A DNA stretch of 28,195 bases from Flavobacterium sp. (lineage in GTDB: Bacteria > Bacteroidota > Bacteroidia > Flavobacteriales > Flavobacteriaceae): the NCBI GenBank assembly GCA_030151255.1, contig JASLED010000010.1:1-28195 (forward strand), in the 5' to 3' direction. The translations under genes were made by a program, and so were the position numbers. Positions 7,197 to 15,829 of the stretch are shown here, one piece after another (positions within the stretch are counted from its first letter, which is position 1; each line of letters opens with the position of its first letter). Below the pieces are notes generated by a model that was not told the origin of the DNA, searched no databases, and saw only the letters and a list, made by a program, of their open reading frames with translations.

Positions 7197-8564
7197 ATGA
7201 AAATTAGAACACGATTATCTCTACAATTTATTGGACTATTTGCTGTATTGCTTAGTACTGTATTGGTATCTGTTTATTTTGTTGTAGCCAAACATTGGAA
7301 TAATAATTTTTATAAACAATTAGAAGACAGAGCTATTACTGTTGGACATAATTATTTAGCTGAAGATAATTTTACAAAAGACGAATATGATGAGGTAATT
7401 CGAAAATTTCCAAGAACTTTACCTAATGAACAAATAAGAATATACAATTCCGATTTTTATCCTACCTATATTGCTGAAGGTGATTTAAAGTGGCATAAAA
7501 CGCTTTTACAAAATATTGTAGATCATAAAAAAGTACAATTTAAAACTGAAAAAGAATTTGTTGTAGGTATTTATTATAAAGATAATTCTGGTAATTATAT
7601 TATTGTAGCAAAAGCAACAAATGAATATGGTACTGCAGCTTTACAACAATTAAAAACAATAATGCTGTTTAGTTTGGTTATTGCTTTGATTATAACTTTT
7701 TTGTTGGCGCGCTATTTTTCTAATTCATTTTTACGTCCCATAAAAAGTATCATAAATAATATACAGCACAAAAATATTTCAACATTGGCACATCCAATTC
7801 CTACAGAAGGAATGTCTAAAGATGAAATAAAACAACTTAGCGAAAGTATTAATAATCTTTGCGAACGATTACATGAATCTTTTGACAATCAGCAATCATT
7901 TATTTCTCATGCTTCACATGAGTTAAAAACGCCAATAGCATCTATTTTAGGAAATGCAGAAATTGCTTTACGTCAAAATCGAACAGAGTTTGAATATCAA
8001 GAAATGCTTTCAGGAATTGTTACAGATGCCGTTCGAATGAATCAGATTATTACAAATTTATTAGCAATATCTCAACTTGATAGTATTGTTTATCCTCTAC
8101 ATCAAATTCCTTTTGAAACTTTTTGGTGGGATACGATAGATCATTTAATTATTCATCACAATCAATTAAATCTGAATATCAGAATTGAAACTGAAGAAGA
8201 CTTGTGTAAATTGTATTATACTGGAAATAGTAATTTATTAGAATTGGCACTTTCTAATATAATTTTAAACGCACATAAATTTTCAAATGAAAAACCAATA
8301 GAATTAGTTTTAATAACTACCGCTTCAAACATTGCAATTAAAGTAATAGATAAAGGCATTGGAATACCTAATGAAGATATAGAAAAAGTGAGATTGCCTT
8401 TTTACAGATCTAGTAATGCTCTAGGAATTAACGGAACAGGTTTAGGCTTGTCTTTGTCGTCAAAAATAGTGCAATTGCACAAAGGAAAACTTTCAATACA
8501 ATCTGAAGTGAATATAGGAACTGAGGTGGTTATTCAAATTCCCAAAAGTAATTTGATACATTAG
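7197..8564 (+). CDS. Sensor histidine kinase, two-TM, HAMP
   Basis: 455 residues in the inner membrane. TM1 is at about 10-31 and TM2 at about 154-171, with a periplasmic segment of about 120 residues between them that resembles no sensor domain I can name. A HAMP linker follows (172-225), then HisKA with the phosphorylated H241 in 'SHASHELKTPIASI'. The HATPase_c domain has an N box 'ELALSNIILNAHKFS', G1 'DKGIGIPNEDI' and G2 'GTGLGLSLS'. All catalytic boxes are intact. Gene order and spacing (2 nt after the regulator) make it the cognate kinase. The signal it senses is unknown; the downstream outer-membrane transporter suggests a nutrient or envelope cue (inference). Confidence 0.94.
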   Translation: MKIRTRLSLQFIGLFAVLLSTVLVSVYFVVAKHWNNNFYKQLEDRAITVGHNYLAEDNFTKDEYDEVIRKFPRTLPNEQIRIYNSDFYPTYIAEGDLKWHKTLLQNIVDHKKVQFKTEKEFVVGIYYKDNSGNYIIVAKATNEYGTAALQQLKTIMLFSLVIALIITFLLARYFSNSFLRPIKSIINNIQHKNISTLAHPIPTEGMSKDEIKQLSESINNLCERLHESFDNQQSFISHASHELKTPIASILGNAEIALRQNRTEFEYQEMLSGIVTDAVRMNQIITNLLAISQLDSIVYPLHQIPFETFWWDTIDHLIIHHNQLNLNIRIETEEDLCKLYYTGNSNLLELALSNIILNAHKFSNEKPIELVLITTASNIAIKVIDKGIGIPNEDIEKVRLPFYRSSNALGINGTGLGLSLSSKIVQLHKGKLSIQSEVNIGTEVVIQIPKSNLIH

Positions 8565-8570
8565 GTAAAA

Positions 8571-8608
8571 AAAGAGATTAATTTTTTCTAATCTTTTTTT
8601 AATCTCTT
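8571..8608 (+). terminator. Nested hairpins between the kinase gene and susC
   Basis: Two overlapping folds use the same 5' arm. A short stem, AGATTA (8575-8580)/TAATCT (8589-8594), is followed by six T and is a classic intrinsic terminator. A longer stem, AAGAGATTAA (8572-8581)/TTAATCTCTT (8599-8608), would use the T-run as part of its loop and 3' arm, and excludes the first. At minimum this ends the regulator-kinase transcript. Confidence 0.65.
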
Positions 8609-8646
8609 CTTTATTAGCTCTTAAACCTATTTTAATTAGCTCGTTA

Positions 8647-8655
8647 TACGTTTGC
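8647..8655 (+). promoter_or_regulatory. Candidate -7 element of susC-susD
   Basis: TACGTTTGC is an exact TAnnTTTGC, lying 69 nt before the susC ATG at 8725. No TTG lies at the expected -33 spacing, so the promoter may need an activator; the adjacent response regulator is a candidate (inference). Confidence 0.5.
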
Positions 8656-8724
8656 AATATCCCATCTGCTAAAGCTTTACTTTTTTTAGATGAGAAAAAT
8701 ATTGATTCATTTATAACCTAGAGT

Positions 8725-11700
8725 ATGTATATTACTAAAAGAGCACTTTATACAGTTTTACTTACAACTAGTATAAACTTTATTGCGTCGGCAACAGAAA
8801 AGAGCACTCCTATTCTTATTAGAGATGCTAACACATTACTTCCAATTCCTGGAGTAACCGTGGAGAATTTAACAAAAAAAATAATTGGTTTTACTTCCGA
8901 TGATGGTGTTTATTTGTTTACATCAACAAACGAAGAAGAGGTTAAAGTAATATTTTCTTCAATTGGTTATTACACTAGAGAAGTTATTTTAAATTCAAAT
9001 AATTTACCAAGTTTTATTGATTTAGAACTTGATGATAACATTTTAGAAGGGATTGTTGTAACAGGTTATACAACCCAATCTAAAACAAGAACAACTGGTG
9101 CAGTAGGGCAGATAGATGCAAAAGCAATTAATAAAATACCAGTAGCTTCTGCCGATCAAATTCTACAAGGACAGGTAGCTGGATTGCATGTAGCATCACC
9201 TTCAGGACAACCTGGAGCAATGGGGCGAGTAACTATTCGCGGTATTGGTTCGTTGCAGGATGAAAACACAAATCCATTATACATATTAAATGGATTACCA
9301 ATTTCTCCAGAAACTTTCTCTCTTCTAAATCCAGAAGATTTTGAAGAAATAACTGTGCTTAAAGATGCTGCTGCAACAGCACCTTATGGATCTAGAGGTG
9401 CCAACGGAGTTATTGTAATTACATCTAAAAAAGGAGTAAATAACAATGGAGATTTAAAAGTAGTGTATCAAACACAATACGGATATTCGGCAGCAAATAA
9501 CTCTAAGTGGGATATGATGAATACTAATCAGCGTTTGCAATTTGAAGAAATGTTGCAAGACAACAGTTTACCTGGTTGGGCTTATTCAAGAAATAATCCG
9601 TATAAAATAATAAATGGCCAAAAAAATTTAAAAACAGAACAAGATTATATAGAAGGCGACAATGCTTTAGTAAAACTTAGAAGTACAAATATAGATTGGC
9701 GAAATAAAATTTTGAGAAAAGGAATATCTCAATTACAAAATTTAATTTTTTCTGGAGGAACAGATAAAACGCAACATTATACATCGTTAAATTATTTTAA
9801 TCAACAAGGAGTTTTACATAGCTCAGGTATTGAACGTTTTAATTTAAATAGTAATATTCATCATCAATCAGGGGTATTCAAGGCTAATTTCTTCGTTAAT
9901 CTAGCTCAAGTAAATAATCGTTTATCAGAATCAGATTTTGATATTAGCGAAACCAACCCAGTGGCATCAATGTATTTTGCATTGCCTTATGAAAATCCTT
10001 ATGACGCAGAAGGAAATTTAATTCCAGGTGTAAACAGATTTGGTACAAATGCACTTGCAATGTACAATGATATTAGTAGAAAAGAAAAACAAATGCGAGG
10101 AGTAGTTTTAGGAAACTTTTCTTATGATCTAATAGATGAATTTAAACTTATATCAACTTTAGGTATTGATTATGCTAAAATTGGACAAACTCACATTGTT
10201 AAACCAGATACTTATTTTGGCGAACTAATAGAGGAAGGAGGAAGAGGTTTATATTCTCAAGAAGACACGAATAATATAGGTATCATGACTAATTTTGGAG
10301 TAAACTATAAAAAAGTTTTCGGATTTAATGAAATTGAAGTAATTGCTCTGGCAGAAATGAATAGGCATAAACGCAATTATTACGGATTTACAGGTTACGG
10401 ACTAATAGGAGGCTTGGATCAAACACCTGGAGGGATTACACCAGGAACACCAGATAACGATTTTATACCAAAAATAATGGGAGGAGCGAGTGAAAGCATA
10501 TTGTTATCTCAATTGGTCTTGATGCGTTATTCTTACCAAAATAAATATACTGTAAGTGGTAGTTTTCGTAGAGATGGATCTTCTAGAGTTCCTACAGATA
10601 ATCGATATAGAAATTTTTACGCATTTGGAGCCAACTGGAATGTTAAGCACGAAGATTTTTTACAAAAGATAGAAGTTCTTTCTGCTTTGCGTCTTAGAGC
10701 AAGTTACGGATTAACAGGTAATGCAAATGGTTTTGCAAGCGATTTTGGTTATCGTAGACTTTTTGGTTCAGGACAATATAATGGTCAGTCTGGTTTAGTG
10801 CCAATTACGCCAGGCAATCTAAATTATAATTGGGAGATTAATAAAATTGCAGATATCGGTCTAGAATTCGGATTGTTTAGTAATAGGTTGGTAGGAGAAA
10901 TTGATTTTTATAATCGGGTAACAAGCAATTTATTTATGGATAGATCTTTGTCAATGACTTCAGGATTTGAATCTATTGCTGATAATGTAGGTAAAATTAG
11001 AAATAGAGGTATCGAAATTAGGTTGTCTGGTGATATAGTAAAAGAGGGAAATTTTGTTTGGAATATGGGAATAAACTTTGCTTATAATAAAAACAAAATA
11101 TTGAGTTTAGGAGATGAGGATGAAATAATAACAGAAGATTATTCGATTCACAAAGTAGGGAAATCTTTTGGACATTTTTACATGGTTCGTTGGGCAGGTG
11201 TAGATAGTCAAACAGGATCTCCATTGTATTATGATAAAGATGGAGAAATAACAACTGTATATGATGCAGAAAATGCTGTGCTGGTAAAAGGAGTTTTTGA
11301 TCCAGCTATAAAAGGAGGATTTACAACAAATTTTAAATATAAAAACTGGGAGGTTGGCGCATTATTTTCTTTTATCAAAGGAATGTATCGTTTAAATACA
11401 GGACAATTTTACCGTACATCTGCCGATGCAAATCACAGAATTTACAACCAATCAGTTTCTATGTTAAATATGTGGCAAAAACCTGGAGATGTTAGCGATA
11501 ATCCAGATCCAAGTTATGCGAGATATATTACGGATAGAGAGTTGCAAAAGGCAGATTATTTAAAACTAAGAAACGTATTTGTAAATTATAAGTTTACTAA
11601 TCTAGGGCGTGCTAATAAGTACATAAAAGAACTAAGTGTATTTGCACAAGGTCAAAACTTGATTACTTGGACAGCTTTTAAAGGACAAGATCCCGAAGAT

Positions 11701-11772
11701 GATAATAACATCTATCAGTACGAATATCCGTTACCAAGAACTGTTACAGCTGGAATAAAAGTTACATTTTAA
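8725..11772 (+). CDS. SusC/RagA-like TonB-dependent outer-membrane transporter
   Basis: 1015 residues. An N-terminal signal peptide (about 1-23, cleavage near 'FIASA') precedes a carboxypeptidase-regulatory-like beta-sandwich (about 28-110), which leads into the SusC signature 'GIVVTGYTTQSKTRTTGAVGQI'. The plug domain (about 115-235) has 'ADQILQGQVAGL', 'VTIRGIGS', 'ILNGLPI' and 'LKDAAATAPYGSRGANGVI'. The rest is a 22-strand-type barrel ending in aromatic-rich 'TAGIKVTF'. There is no STN domain, so it is not a signalling transducer acting through an anti-sigma factor. With SusD it would form an outer-membrane uptake complex powered by TonB. The substrate is unknown; no glycosidase, lyase or peptidase is nearby. 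Confidence 0.95.
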   Translation: MYITKRALYTVLLTTSINFIASATEKSTPILIRDANTLLPIPGVTVENLTKKIIGFTSDDGVYLFTSTNEEEVKVIFSSIGYYTREVILNSNNLPSFIDLELDDNILEGIVVTGYTTQSKTRTTGAVGQIDAKAINKIPVASADQILQGQVAGLHVASPSGQPGAMGRVTIRGIGSLQDENTNPLYILNGLPISPETFSLLNPEDFEEITVLKDAAATAPYGSRGANGVIVITSKKGVNNNGDLKVVYQTQYGYSAANNSKWDMMNTNQRLQFEEMLQDNSLPGWAYSRNNPYKIINGQKNLKTEQDYIEGDNALVKLRSTNIDWRNKILRKGISQLQNLIFSGGTDKTQHYTSLNYFNQQGVLHSSGIERFNLNSNIHHQSGVFKANFFVNLAQVNNRLSESDFDISETNPVASMYFALPYENPYDAEGNLIPGVNRFGTNALAMYNDISRKEKQMRGVVLGNFSYDLIDEFKLISTLGIDYAKIGQTHIVKPDTYFGELIEEGGRGLYSQEDTNNIGIMTNFGVNYKKVFGFNEIEVIALAEMNRHKRNYYGFTGYGLIGGLDQTPGGITPGTPDNDFIPKIMGGASESILLSQLVLMRYSYQNKYTVSGSFRRDGSSRVPTDNRYRNFYAFGANWNVKHEDFLQKIEVLSALRLRASYGLTGNANGFASDFGYRRLFGSGQYNGQSGLVPITPGNLNYNWEINKIADIGLEFGLFSNRLVGEIDFYNRVTSNLFMDRSLSMTSGFESIADNVGKIRNRGIEIRLSGDIVKEGNFVWNMGINFAYNKNKILSLGDEDEIITEDYSIHKVGKSFGHFYMVRWAGVDSQTGSPLYYDKDGEITTVYDAENAVLVKGVFDPAIKGGFTTNFKYKNWEVGALFSFIKGMYRLNTGQFYRTSADANHRIYNQSVSMLNMWQKPGDVSDNPDPSYARYITDRELQKADYLKLRNVFVNYKFTNLGRANKYIKELSVFAQGQNLITWTAFKGQDPEDDNNIYQYEYPLPRTVTAGIKVTF

Positions 11773-11778
11773 TTAAAA

Positions 11779-13155
11779 ATGAAAAAAATGAAATATATAA
11801 AACAAATATTAATAAAAGTATTGCTTTTTGGTTTATTGGCTGTATCATTCAGCAGTTGTAATCATATGCTAGATATTGATTCAAAAGATGCTGTAGACAC
11901 GTCTTACATCTATAAATCAATCAAAAATTTTGAATACGGTGTAAACGGAGCCTATAACGATTTATTGTTAGAGCATAATGCATTAATTGGTTCTATTTTA
12001 GCTGATGAATGTTCGTTAGCGCCAGATAATTTTGGAGTTGACGGATATGCTGTAAATTTATTTCGTTGGGAATATAGCTCTGATGATGATATTATATTAG
12101 AAGCTTGGAGAAATTATTATAGAGGTATTTATCGCGTTAATTTACTTTTAGAAAATTCCTCAAAAGTGCCATTGCATAATCAAGAAGAAAAAGATCGAAT
12201 GGTAGAATTAATGGCCGAATTAAAAGGATTAAGAGCTTTGGTTCATTTTGAATTACATAGGTTATTTGGGCAAGGAGATTATTCTAATACAAATTTAAAA
12301 ACCATTCCATATATAACAGATATTGATATTAATAAAAAACCATCTGGATTAAAAACAAATGAGTTTTATTCAAAACTTTGGAAAGATATTGATGATGCTA
12401 TTCTTGATTTGGACGATGATGTAACATATGTGACTAATATTTCAAAAGATGCTATGCATGCACTTGGAGCAAGAGTAGCATTGTATCAGAGAGATTATGA
12501 TAAAGCAATTAATTTTTCAACAGAACTTATTGGTAAATATCCTCTAGCAACACAATTACAATTTGTGGCAATGCTAGAAGATCATAGTAATACAGAGGTG
12601 ATTTTTAAGTTAAAAAGAAATAATGAAAATGAAGTTAGGCCCAACACTTTGTGGTATAATTTCCATGCCGGAAAAGCAAATTTCTTAGCAGCAACTAAGG
12701 TGATGGATTTATATGAAGATCAAGATGTTCGTTTAAAAATTTATTTTGGAGAAGATAATCAAATTGCAAAATATTCTGGAGAAGACAACGAGAATAAAAT
12801 AAGTGATTATAAAGTTTTTAGAGTAAGTGAAATGTATTTAATTCGAGCAGAAGCTTATTTGAAAAAAGGTCAAAATAGCTTAGCCATACAAGATGTAAAT
12901 AATTTAATAAGTAAAAGAATACACGATAGTGCACCAATAGAAAAAATAACTCTTGATGTTGTTTTAACTGAGCGTTATAAAGAATTGACTTTTGAAGGAC
13001 ATAGGTATTTTGATCTAAAACGTTTGTCTCAAGAAATTGAACGAGATAAACTAGACGCAATTAATTTATCTACAACTACTTTATCGCCATTAGATGAAGC
13101 GTATCAATTACCTATTCCTCAACAAGAGGTGCTAGCCAATCCAAATTTAAAATAA
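11779..13155 (+). CDS. SusD/RagB-like outer-membrane lipoprotein
   Basis: 458 residues, beginning 6 nt after susC. A lipoprotein signal peptide ends at 'SFSSC' with C27 as the lipidated residue, so the protein sits on the outer-membrane surface as the lid of the SusC barrel. The SusD hallmarks are present: 'KGLRALVHFELHRLFGQGDY' (about 150-170), TPR-like helices ('HALGARVALYQRDYDKAI', 'EMYLIRAEAYLKKGQNSLAI'), 'ERYKELTFEGHRYFDLKRL' near the C-terminus and the closing 'LPIPQQEVLANPNL'. At under 460 residues it is at the short end of the family, similar to SusD proteins of peptide or small-ligand systems. Ligand specificity cannot be read from sequence. A strong terminator follows. Confidence 0.95.
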   Translation: MKKMKYIKQILIKVLLFGLLAVSFSSCNHMLDIDSKDAVDTSYIYKSIKNFEYGVNGAYNDLLLEHNALIGSILADECSLAPDNFGVDGYAVNLFRWEYSSDDDIILEAWRNYYRGIYRVNLLLENSSKVPLHNQEEKDRMVELMAELKGLRALVHFELHRLFGQGDYSNTNLKTIPYITDIDINKKPSGLKTNEFYSKLWKDIDDAILDLDDDVTYVTNISKDAMHALGARVALYQRDYDKAINFSTELIGKYPLATQLQFVAMLEDHSNTEVIFKLKRNNENEVRPNTLWYNFHAGKANFLAATKVMDLYEDQDVRLKIYFGEDNQIAKYSGEDNENKISDYKVFRVSEMYLIRAEAYLKKGQNSLAIQDVNNLISKRIHDSAPIEKITLDVVLTERYKELTFEGHRYFDLKRLSQEIERDKLDAINLSTTTLSPLDEAYQLPIPQQEVLANPNLK

Positions 13156-13187
13156 ACGAGTTAGGTAGATTAATTTAAATTGTATTT

Positions 13188-13230
13188 AACCATAGCTCAA
13201 TAAATTATTATTAAGCTATGGTTTTTTTTT
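13188..13230 (+). terminator. Terminator of susC-susD
   Basis: The perfect 10-bp stem AACCATAGCT (13188-13197)/AGCTATGGTT (13214-13223), with extra A-T pairing inside the loop, is followed by a run of T to 13230. It lies 32 nt behind the susD stop. Confidence 0.9.
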
Positions 13231-13361
13231 ATTTGATTTCAAATTTACTTTCTTTTAAAAATAAGTAATTGGTTGTCAAATGTTTTTTATAAAGTTGTAT
13301 TTTGCAGTAAACTATGGCATTCTTCATTCGAAAGAATACAGTATAGCGGACTAAAAATTAG

Positions 13362-13370
13362 TATATTTGC
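13362..13370 (+). promoter_or_regulatory. Candidate -7 element of the DUF493 gene
   Basis: TATATTTGC is an exact TAnnTTTGC match, 13 nt before the ATG at 13384. The predicted leader is only a few nucleotides, which rules out the upstream in-frame start at 13273. No good -33 box is visible. Confidence 0.55.
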
Positions 13371-13383
13371 AATAAAAGAAATT

Positions 13384-13668
13384 ATGGATACAAAGACACA
13401 AGAATTTTACGATAGTCTGAAAGAAAAATTAGAACAAGATAGAACGTGGCCTAACGAATATTTGTTTAAATTTATTGTACCTGCAGACGACCATAAAATA
13501 GCACAAATTGAAGAAGCTTTTGATGGTATGAATGCAGATATAAACTTAAGAAATTCGAGTAAAGGAACTTTTACAAGCGCATCTATAAAAGTGCAAATGC
13601 AAAGCGCTCAAGCAATTGTAGATAAGTATATTGAACTTTCTACAATTGAAGGATTATTATCTTTATAA
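13384..13668 (+). CDS. DUF493 family protein (YbeD-like)
   Basis: 94 residues, family length. It contains 'TWPNEYLFKFIVPADDHKIAQIEEAF' (about 19-44) and 'RNSSKGTFTSASIKVQMQSAQAIVDKY' (about 57-83), characteristic of the DUF493/YbeD ferredoxin-like (ACT-like) fold. It is cytosolic. YbeD-type proteins have been proposed to be small-molecule-binding regulators, but no function is established. An in-frame extension to 13273 exists, but it crosses the -7 box and is unlike the family, so the ATG at 13384 is used. The next gene, DUF4290, starts 60 nt downstream in the same direction and no terminator separates them, so DUF493-DUF4290-murA may be one transcript. Confidence 0.88.
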   Translation: MDTKTQEFYDSLKEKLEQDRTWPNEYLFKFIVPADDHKIAQIEEAFDGMNADINLRNSSKGTFTSASIKVQMQSAQAIVDKYIELSTIEGLLSL

Positions 13669-13728
13669 AACCCTTTGCATAAGTAAAATCCACATTACTA
13701 ATAGTAATTTGACAAATCAACAATTTAC

Positions 13729-14478
13729 ATGAAATTTACTTCAACTGATTGTAGCCAATTAGGTTATAACACCACAAAAAATAAATTAATAATTCCAGAA
13801 TACGGTCGTCATATTCAAATGATGATAGAGCAAATTTGCCTTATAGAAGATAGAGAAAAGCGCAATAAAGCTGCTAATTTTGCTATTACAGTAATGGGAG
13901 ATATGAACCCACATTTACGCGATGTGCCAGATTTTCAGCACAAATTATGGGATCAATTATTTATGATGGCTGATTTTAATTTGGATGTAGATTGTACATT
14001 TCCTATTGCTACCAGAGAAACGGTTTATGCAAAACCAGAAATATTACCTTATCCTCAAAAACAATCAAAATATCGCTATTACGGCAACAATATCAAAAAT
14101 ATGATAGCCAAAGCAATAAAGTTTGAAGAAGGTGAAATGAAAGATGCATTGATCCTTGTTATAGCCAATCATATGAAAAAAAGTTATTTGAGCTGGAACA
14201 AAGACAATGTAAAAGATGAAGTGATTTTTGAACATTTATACGAATTATCTGACGGAAAAATAAATCTTGCTCGTCAGGAAGAAGAGTTGTCTACAACTGC
14301 CAACCTTATTCAAGTAAATAAAAAACAATCCAATAAAAGTAATTATTCGAATAACAATAACAACAGTAATCATTCGAATAATCCAAGAAGCAACAACAAT
14401 AACAATAATAGTAACAATAATAGTAACAATAATAAAAAATTTAATAAGCACAACTATCAAACGAAAGGTAAAAAGTAA
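13729..14478 (+). CDS. DUF4290 protein with Asn-rich tail
   Basis: 249 residues. The first ~200 form a compact helical domain restricted to Bacteroidota (DUF4290): 'LIIPEYGRHIQMMIEQICLIEDREKRNKAA' (about 20-49), 'AITVMGDMNPHLRDVPDFQHKLWDQLFMMADF' and 'YRYYGNNIKNMIAKAI'. There is no signal peptide or TM segment. Residues about 201-249 are low complexity, almost only Asn, Ser and Lys, likely a disordered and basic tail. The stop codon overlaps the murA start (TAATG at 14476-14480), so the two are translationally coupled and probably act in the same process. Biochemical function is unknown. Confidence 0.9.
   Translation: MKFTSTDCSQLGYNTTKNKLIIPEYGRHIQMMIEQICLIEDREKRNKAANFAITVMGDMNPHLRDVPDFQHKLWDQLFMMADFNLDVDCTFPIATRETVYAKPEILPYPQKQSKYRYYGNNIKNMIAKAIKFEEGEMKDALILVIANHMKKSYLSWNKDNVKDEVIFEHLYELSDGKINLARQEEELSTTANLIQVNKKQSNKSNYSNNNNNSNHSNNPRSNNNNNNSNNNSNNNKKFNKHNYQTKGKK
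14329..14475 (+). repeat. Low-complexity AAC/AAT/AGT repeat encoding a poly-Asn tail
   Basis: Irregular AAC, AAT and AGT triplets encode stretches such as SNNNNNS and SNNNSNNNKK at the C-terminus of the DUF4290 protein. The codons are mixed rather than a pure microsatellite, but the tract is prone to in-frame length change. The densest part is about 14352-14437. Confidence 0.8.
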
Positions 14479-15791
14479 TGAGTACATTTAGAATTGAAGG
14501 TGGGCATCAGCTTAAAGGCGAAGTGCATGCGCAAGGAGCGAAGAATGAAGCTTTGCAGATATTGTGTGCAGTGTTGTTAACAGAAGAAAAAATAACTATT
14601 TCAAATATTCCAGATATTATCGACGTAAATAAACTAATAGAATTATTAGTAAGTTTAGGTGTTAAGGTCGAAAAACTGGCTCCAAATCAAATGTCTTTTC
14701 AAGCCGATAATCTAAATTTAGATTATTTGATGTCGGAAGATTTTAAAGTTGGTGGACGTTCATTAAGAGGATCAATCATGATGGTAGGACCTCTATTAGG
14801 AAGATTTGGAAAAGGATATATTCCAAAACCCGGCGGAGATAAAATAGGCAGAAGAAGATTAGATACTCACTTTGATGGATTTATTCAACTTGGAGCTACG
14901 TTTAGATACAATAGAGAAGAATATTTCTATGGAGTTGAAGCAGAACAATTAGTTGGAGCAAATATTCTTTTAGAAGAAGCATCTGTTACCGGAACTGCAA
15001 ATATTGTAATGGCAGCTATTTTAGCAAAAGGAACAACTACAATTTATAATGCAGCATGTGAGCCTTATTTACAACAACTTTGTAAAATGCTTAATAGCAT
15101 GGGAGCAAAGATTTCTGGAGTAGGTTCTAATTTCCTTACTATCGAAGGTGTTGAAAAATTAGGCGGTTGTCAACATGCTATTCTACCAGATATGATCGAA
15201 ATTGGATCGTGGATTGGTTTGGCTGCAATGACAAAAAGTGAATTAACAATTAAAAATGTAGGATGGGAACATTTAGGTGTTATTCCAAATACATTTAGAA
15301 GAATGGGAATTCAGCTAGAAAAAAGAGGAGATGATATTTATATTCCTGCTCATACAGAAGGATATGAGATTCAGAGTTTTATTGATGGATCTATTCTTAC
15401 AATTGCCGATGCGCCTTGGCCAGGATTAACTCCAGATTTATTAAGCGTTATTTTGGTAGTTGCAACTCAAGCAAGAGGAGAGGTATTAATTCATCAAAAA
15501 ATGTTTGAAAGCCGTTTGTTCTTTGTTGATAAATTAATTGATATGGGCGCAAAAATTATTTTATGCGATCCGCATAGAGCTGTGGTAATTGGGCATGATT
15601 TTAAATCTCAATTAAAAGCAACAAAAATGTCTTCGCCAGATATTCGTGCAGGTATTTCATTATTAATTGCCGCACTTTCTGCAAAAGGTATAAGTATTAT
15701 TCAAAATATTGATCAGATTGATAGAGGATACGAAAGAATTGATGAGCGTTTAAGAGCACTTGGCGCAAAAATTGAACGCATAGTAGATTAA
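14478..15791 (+). CDS. murA: UDP-GlcNAc 1-carboxyvinyltransferase (MurA), Asp-type active site
   Basis: 437 residues, family length. It transfers enolpyruvate from PEP to UDP-GlcNAc, the first committed step of peptidoglycan synthesis, in the cytosol. K22-N23 in 'GAKNEALQ' are the conserved substrate-binding residues. The duplicated inverse alpha/beta barrel is complete, with 'GRSLRGSIMMVGPLLGRFGKG' and the C-terminal 'DRGYERIDERLRALGAKIER'. The loop that carries the catalytic Cys in E. coli (PGGCxIG) reads PGGDKIG here, with D121 in place of Cys. Cys-to-Asp variants in Mycobacterium, Chlamydia and Borrelia are active but not alkylated by fosfomycin. The start overlaps the DUF4290 stop. A terminator shared with the convergent DUF5686 gene follows. 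Confidence 0.97.
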   Translation: MSTFRIEGGHQLKGEVHAQGAKNEALQILCAVLLTEEKITISNIPDIIDVNKLIELLVSLGVKVEKLAPNQMSFQADNLNLDYLMSEDFKVGGRSLRGSIMMVGPLLGRFGKGYIPKPGGDKIGRRRLDTHFDGFIQLGATFRYNREEYFYGVEAEQLVGANILLEEASVTGTANIVMAAILAKGTTTIYNAACEPYLQQLCKMLNSMGAKISGVGSNFLTIEGVEKLGGCQHAILPDMIEIGSWIGLAAMTKSELTIKNVGWEHLGVIPNTFRRMGIQLEKRGDDIYIPAHTEGYEIQSFIDGSILTIADAPWPGLTPDLLSVILVVATQARGEVLIHQKMFESRLFFVDKLIDMGAKIILCDPHRAVVIGHDFKSQLKATKMSSPDIRAGISLLIAALSAKGISIIQNIDQIDRGYERIDERLRALGAKIERIVD

Positions 15792-15800
15792 CATATAAAT

Positions 15801-15829
15801 AAAAAATCCTTCTTTTAGAAGGATTTTTT
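15801..15829. terminator. Bidirectional terminator overlapping the DUF5686 stop codon
   Basis: A 13-bp perfect stem, AAAAAATCCTTCT (15801-15813)/AGAAGGATTTTTT (15817-15829), has a 3-nt loop. It terminates murA on the plus strand and DUF5686 on the minus strand. The DUF5686 stop (complement of 15828-15830) is itself part of the stem. Confidence 0.9.

Noticed and set aside
13273..13383. N-terminal extension of the DUF493 protein
   Set aside because: It spans the exact -7 box at 13362-13370 and is not family-like; the ATG at 13384 fits the family length.
14329..14475. CRISPR or tandem-repeat array
   Set aside because: The triplet-like repeats are in-frame Asn/Ser codons with no spacer structure; they are a coding low-complexity tail.
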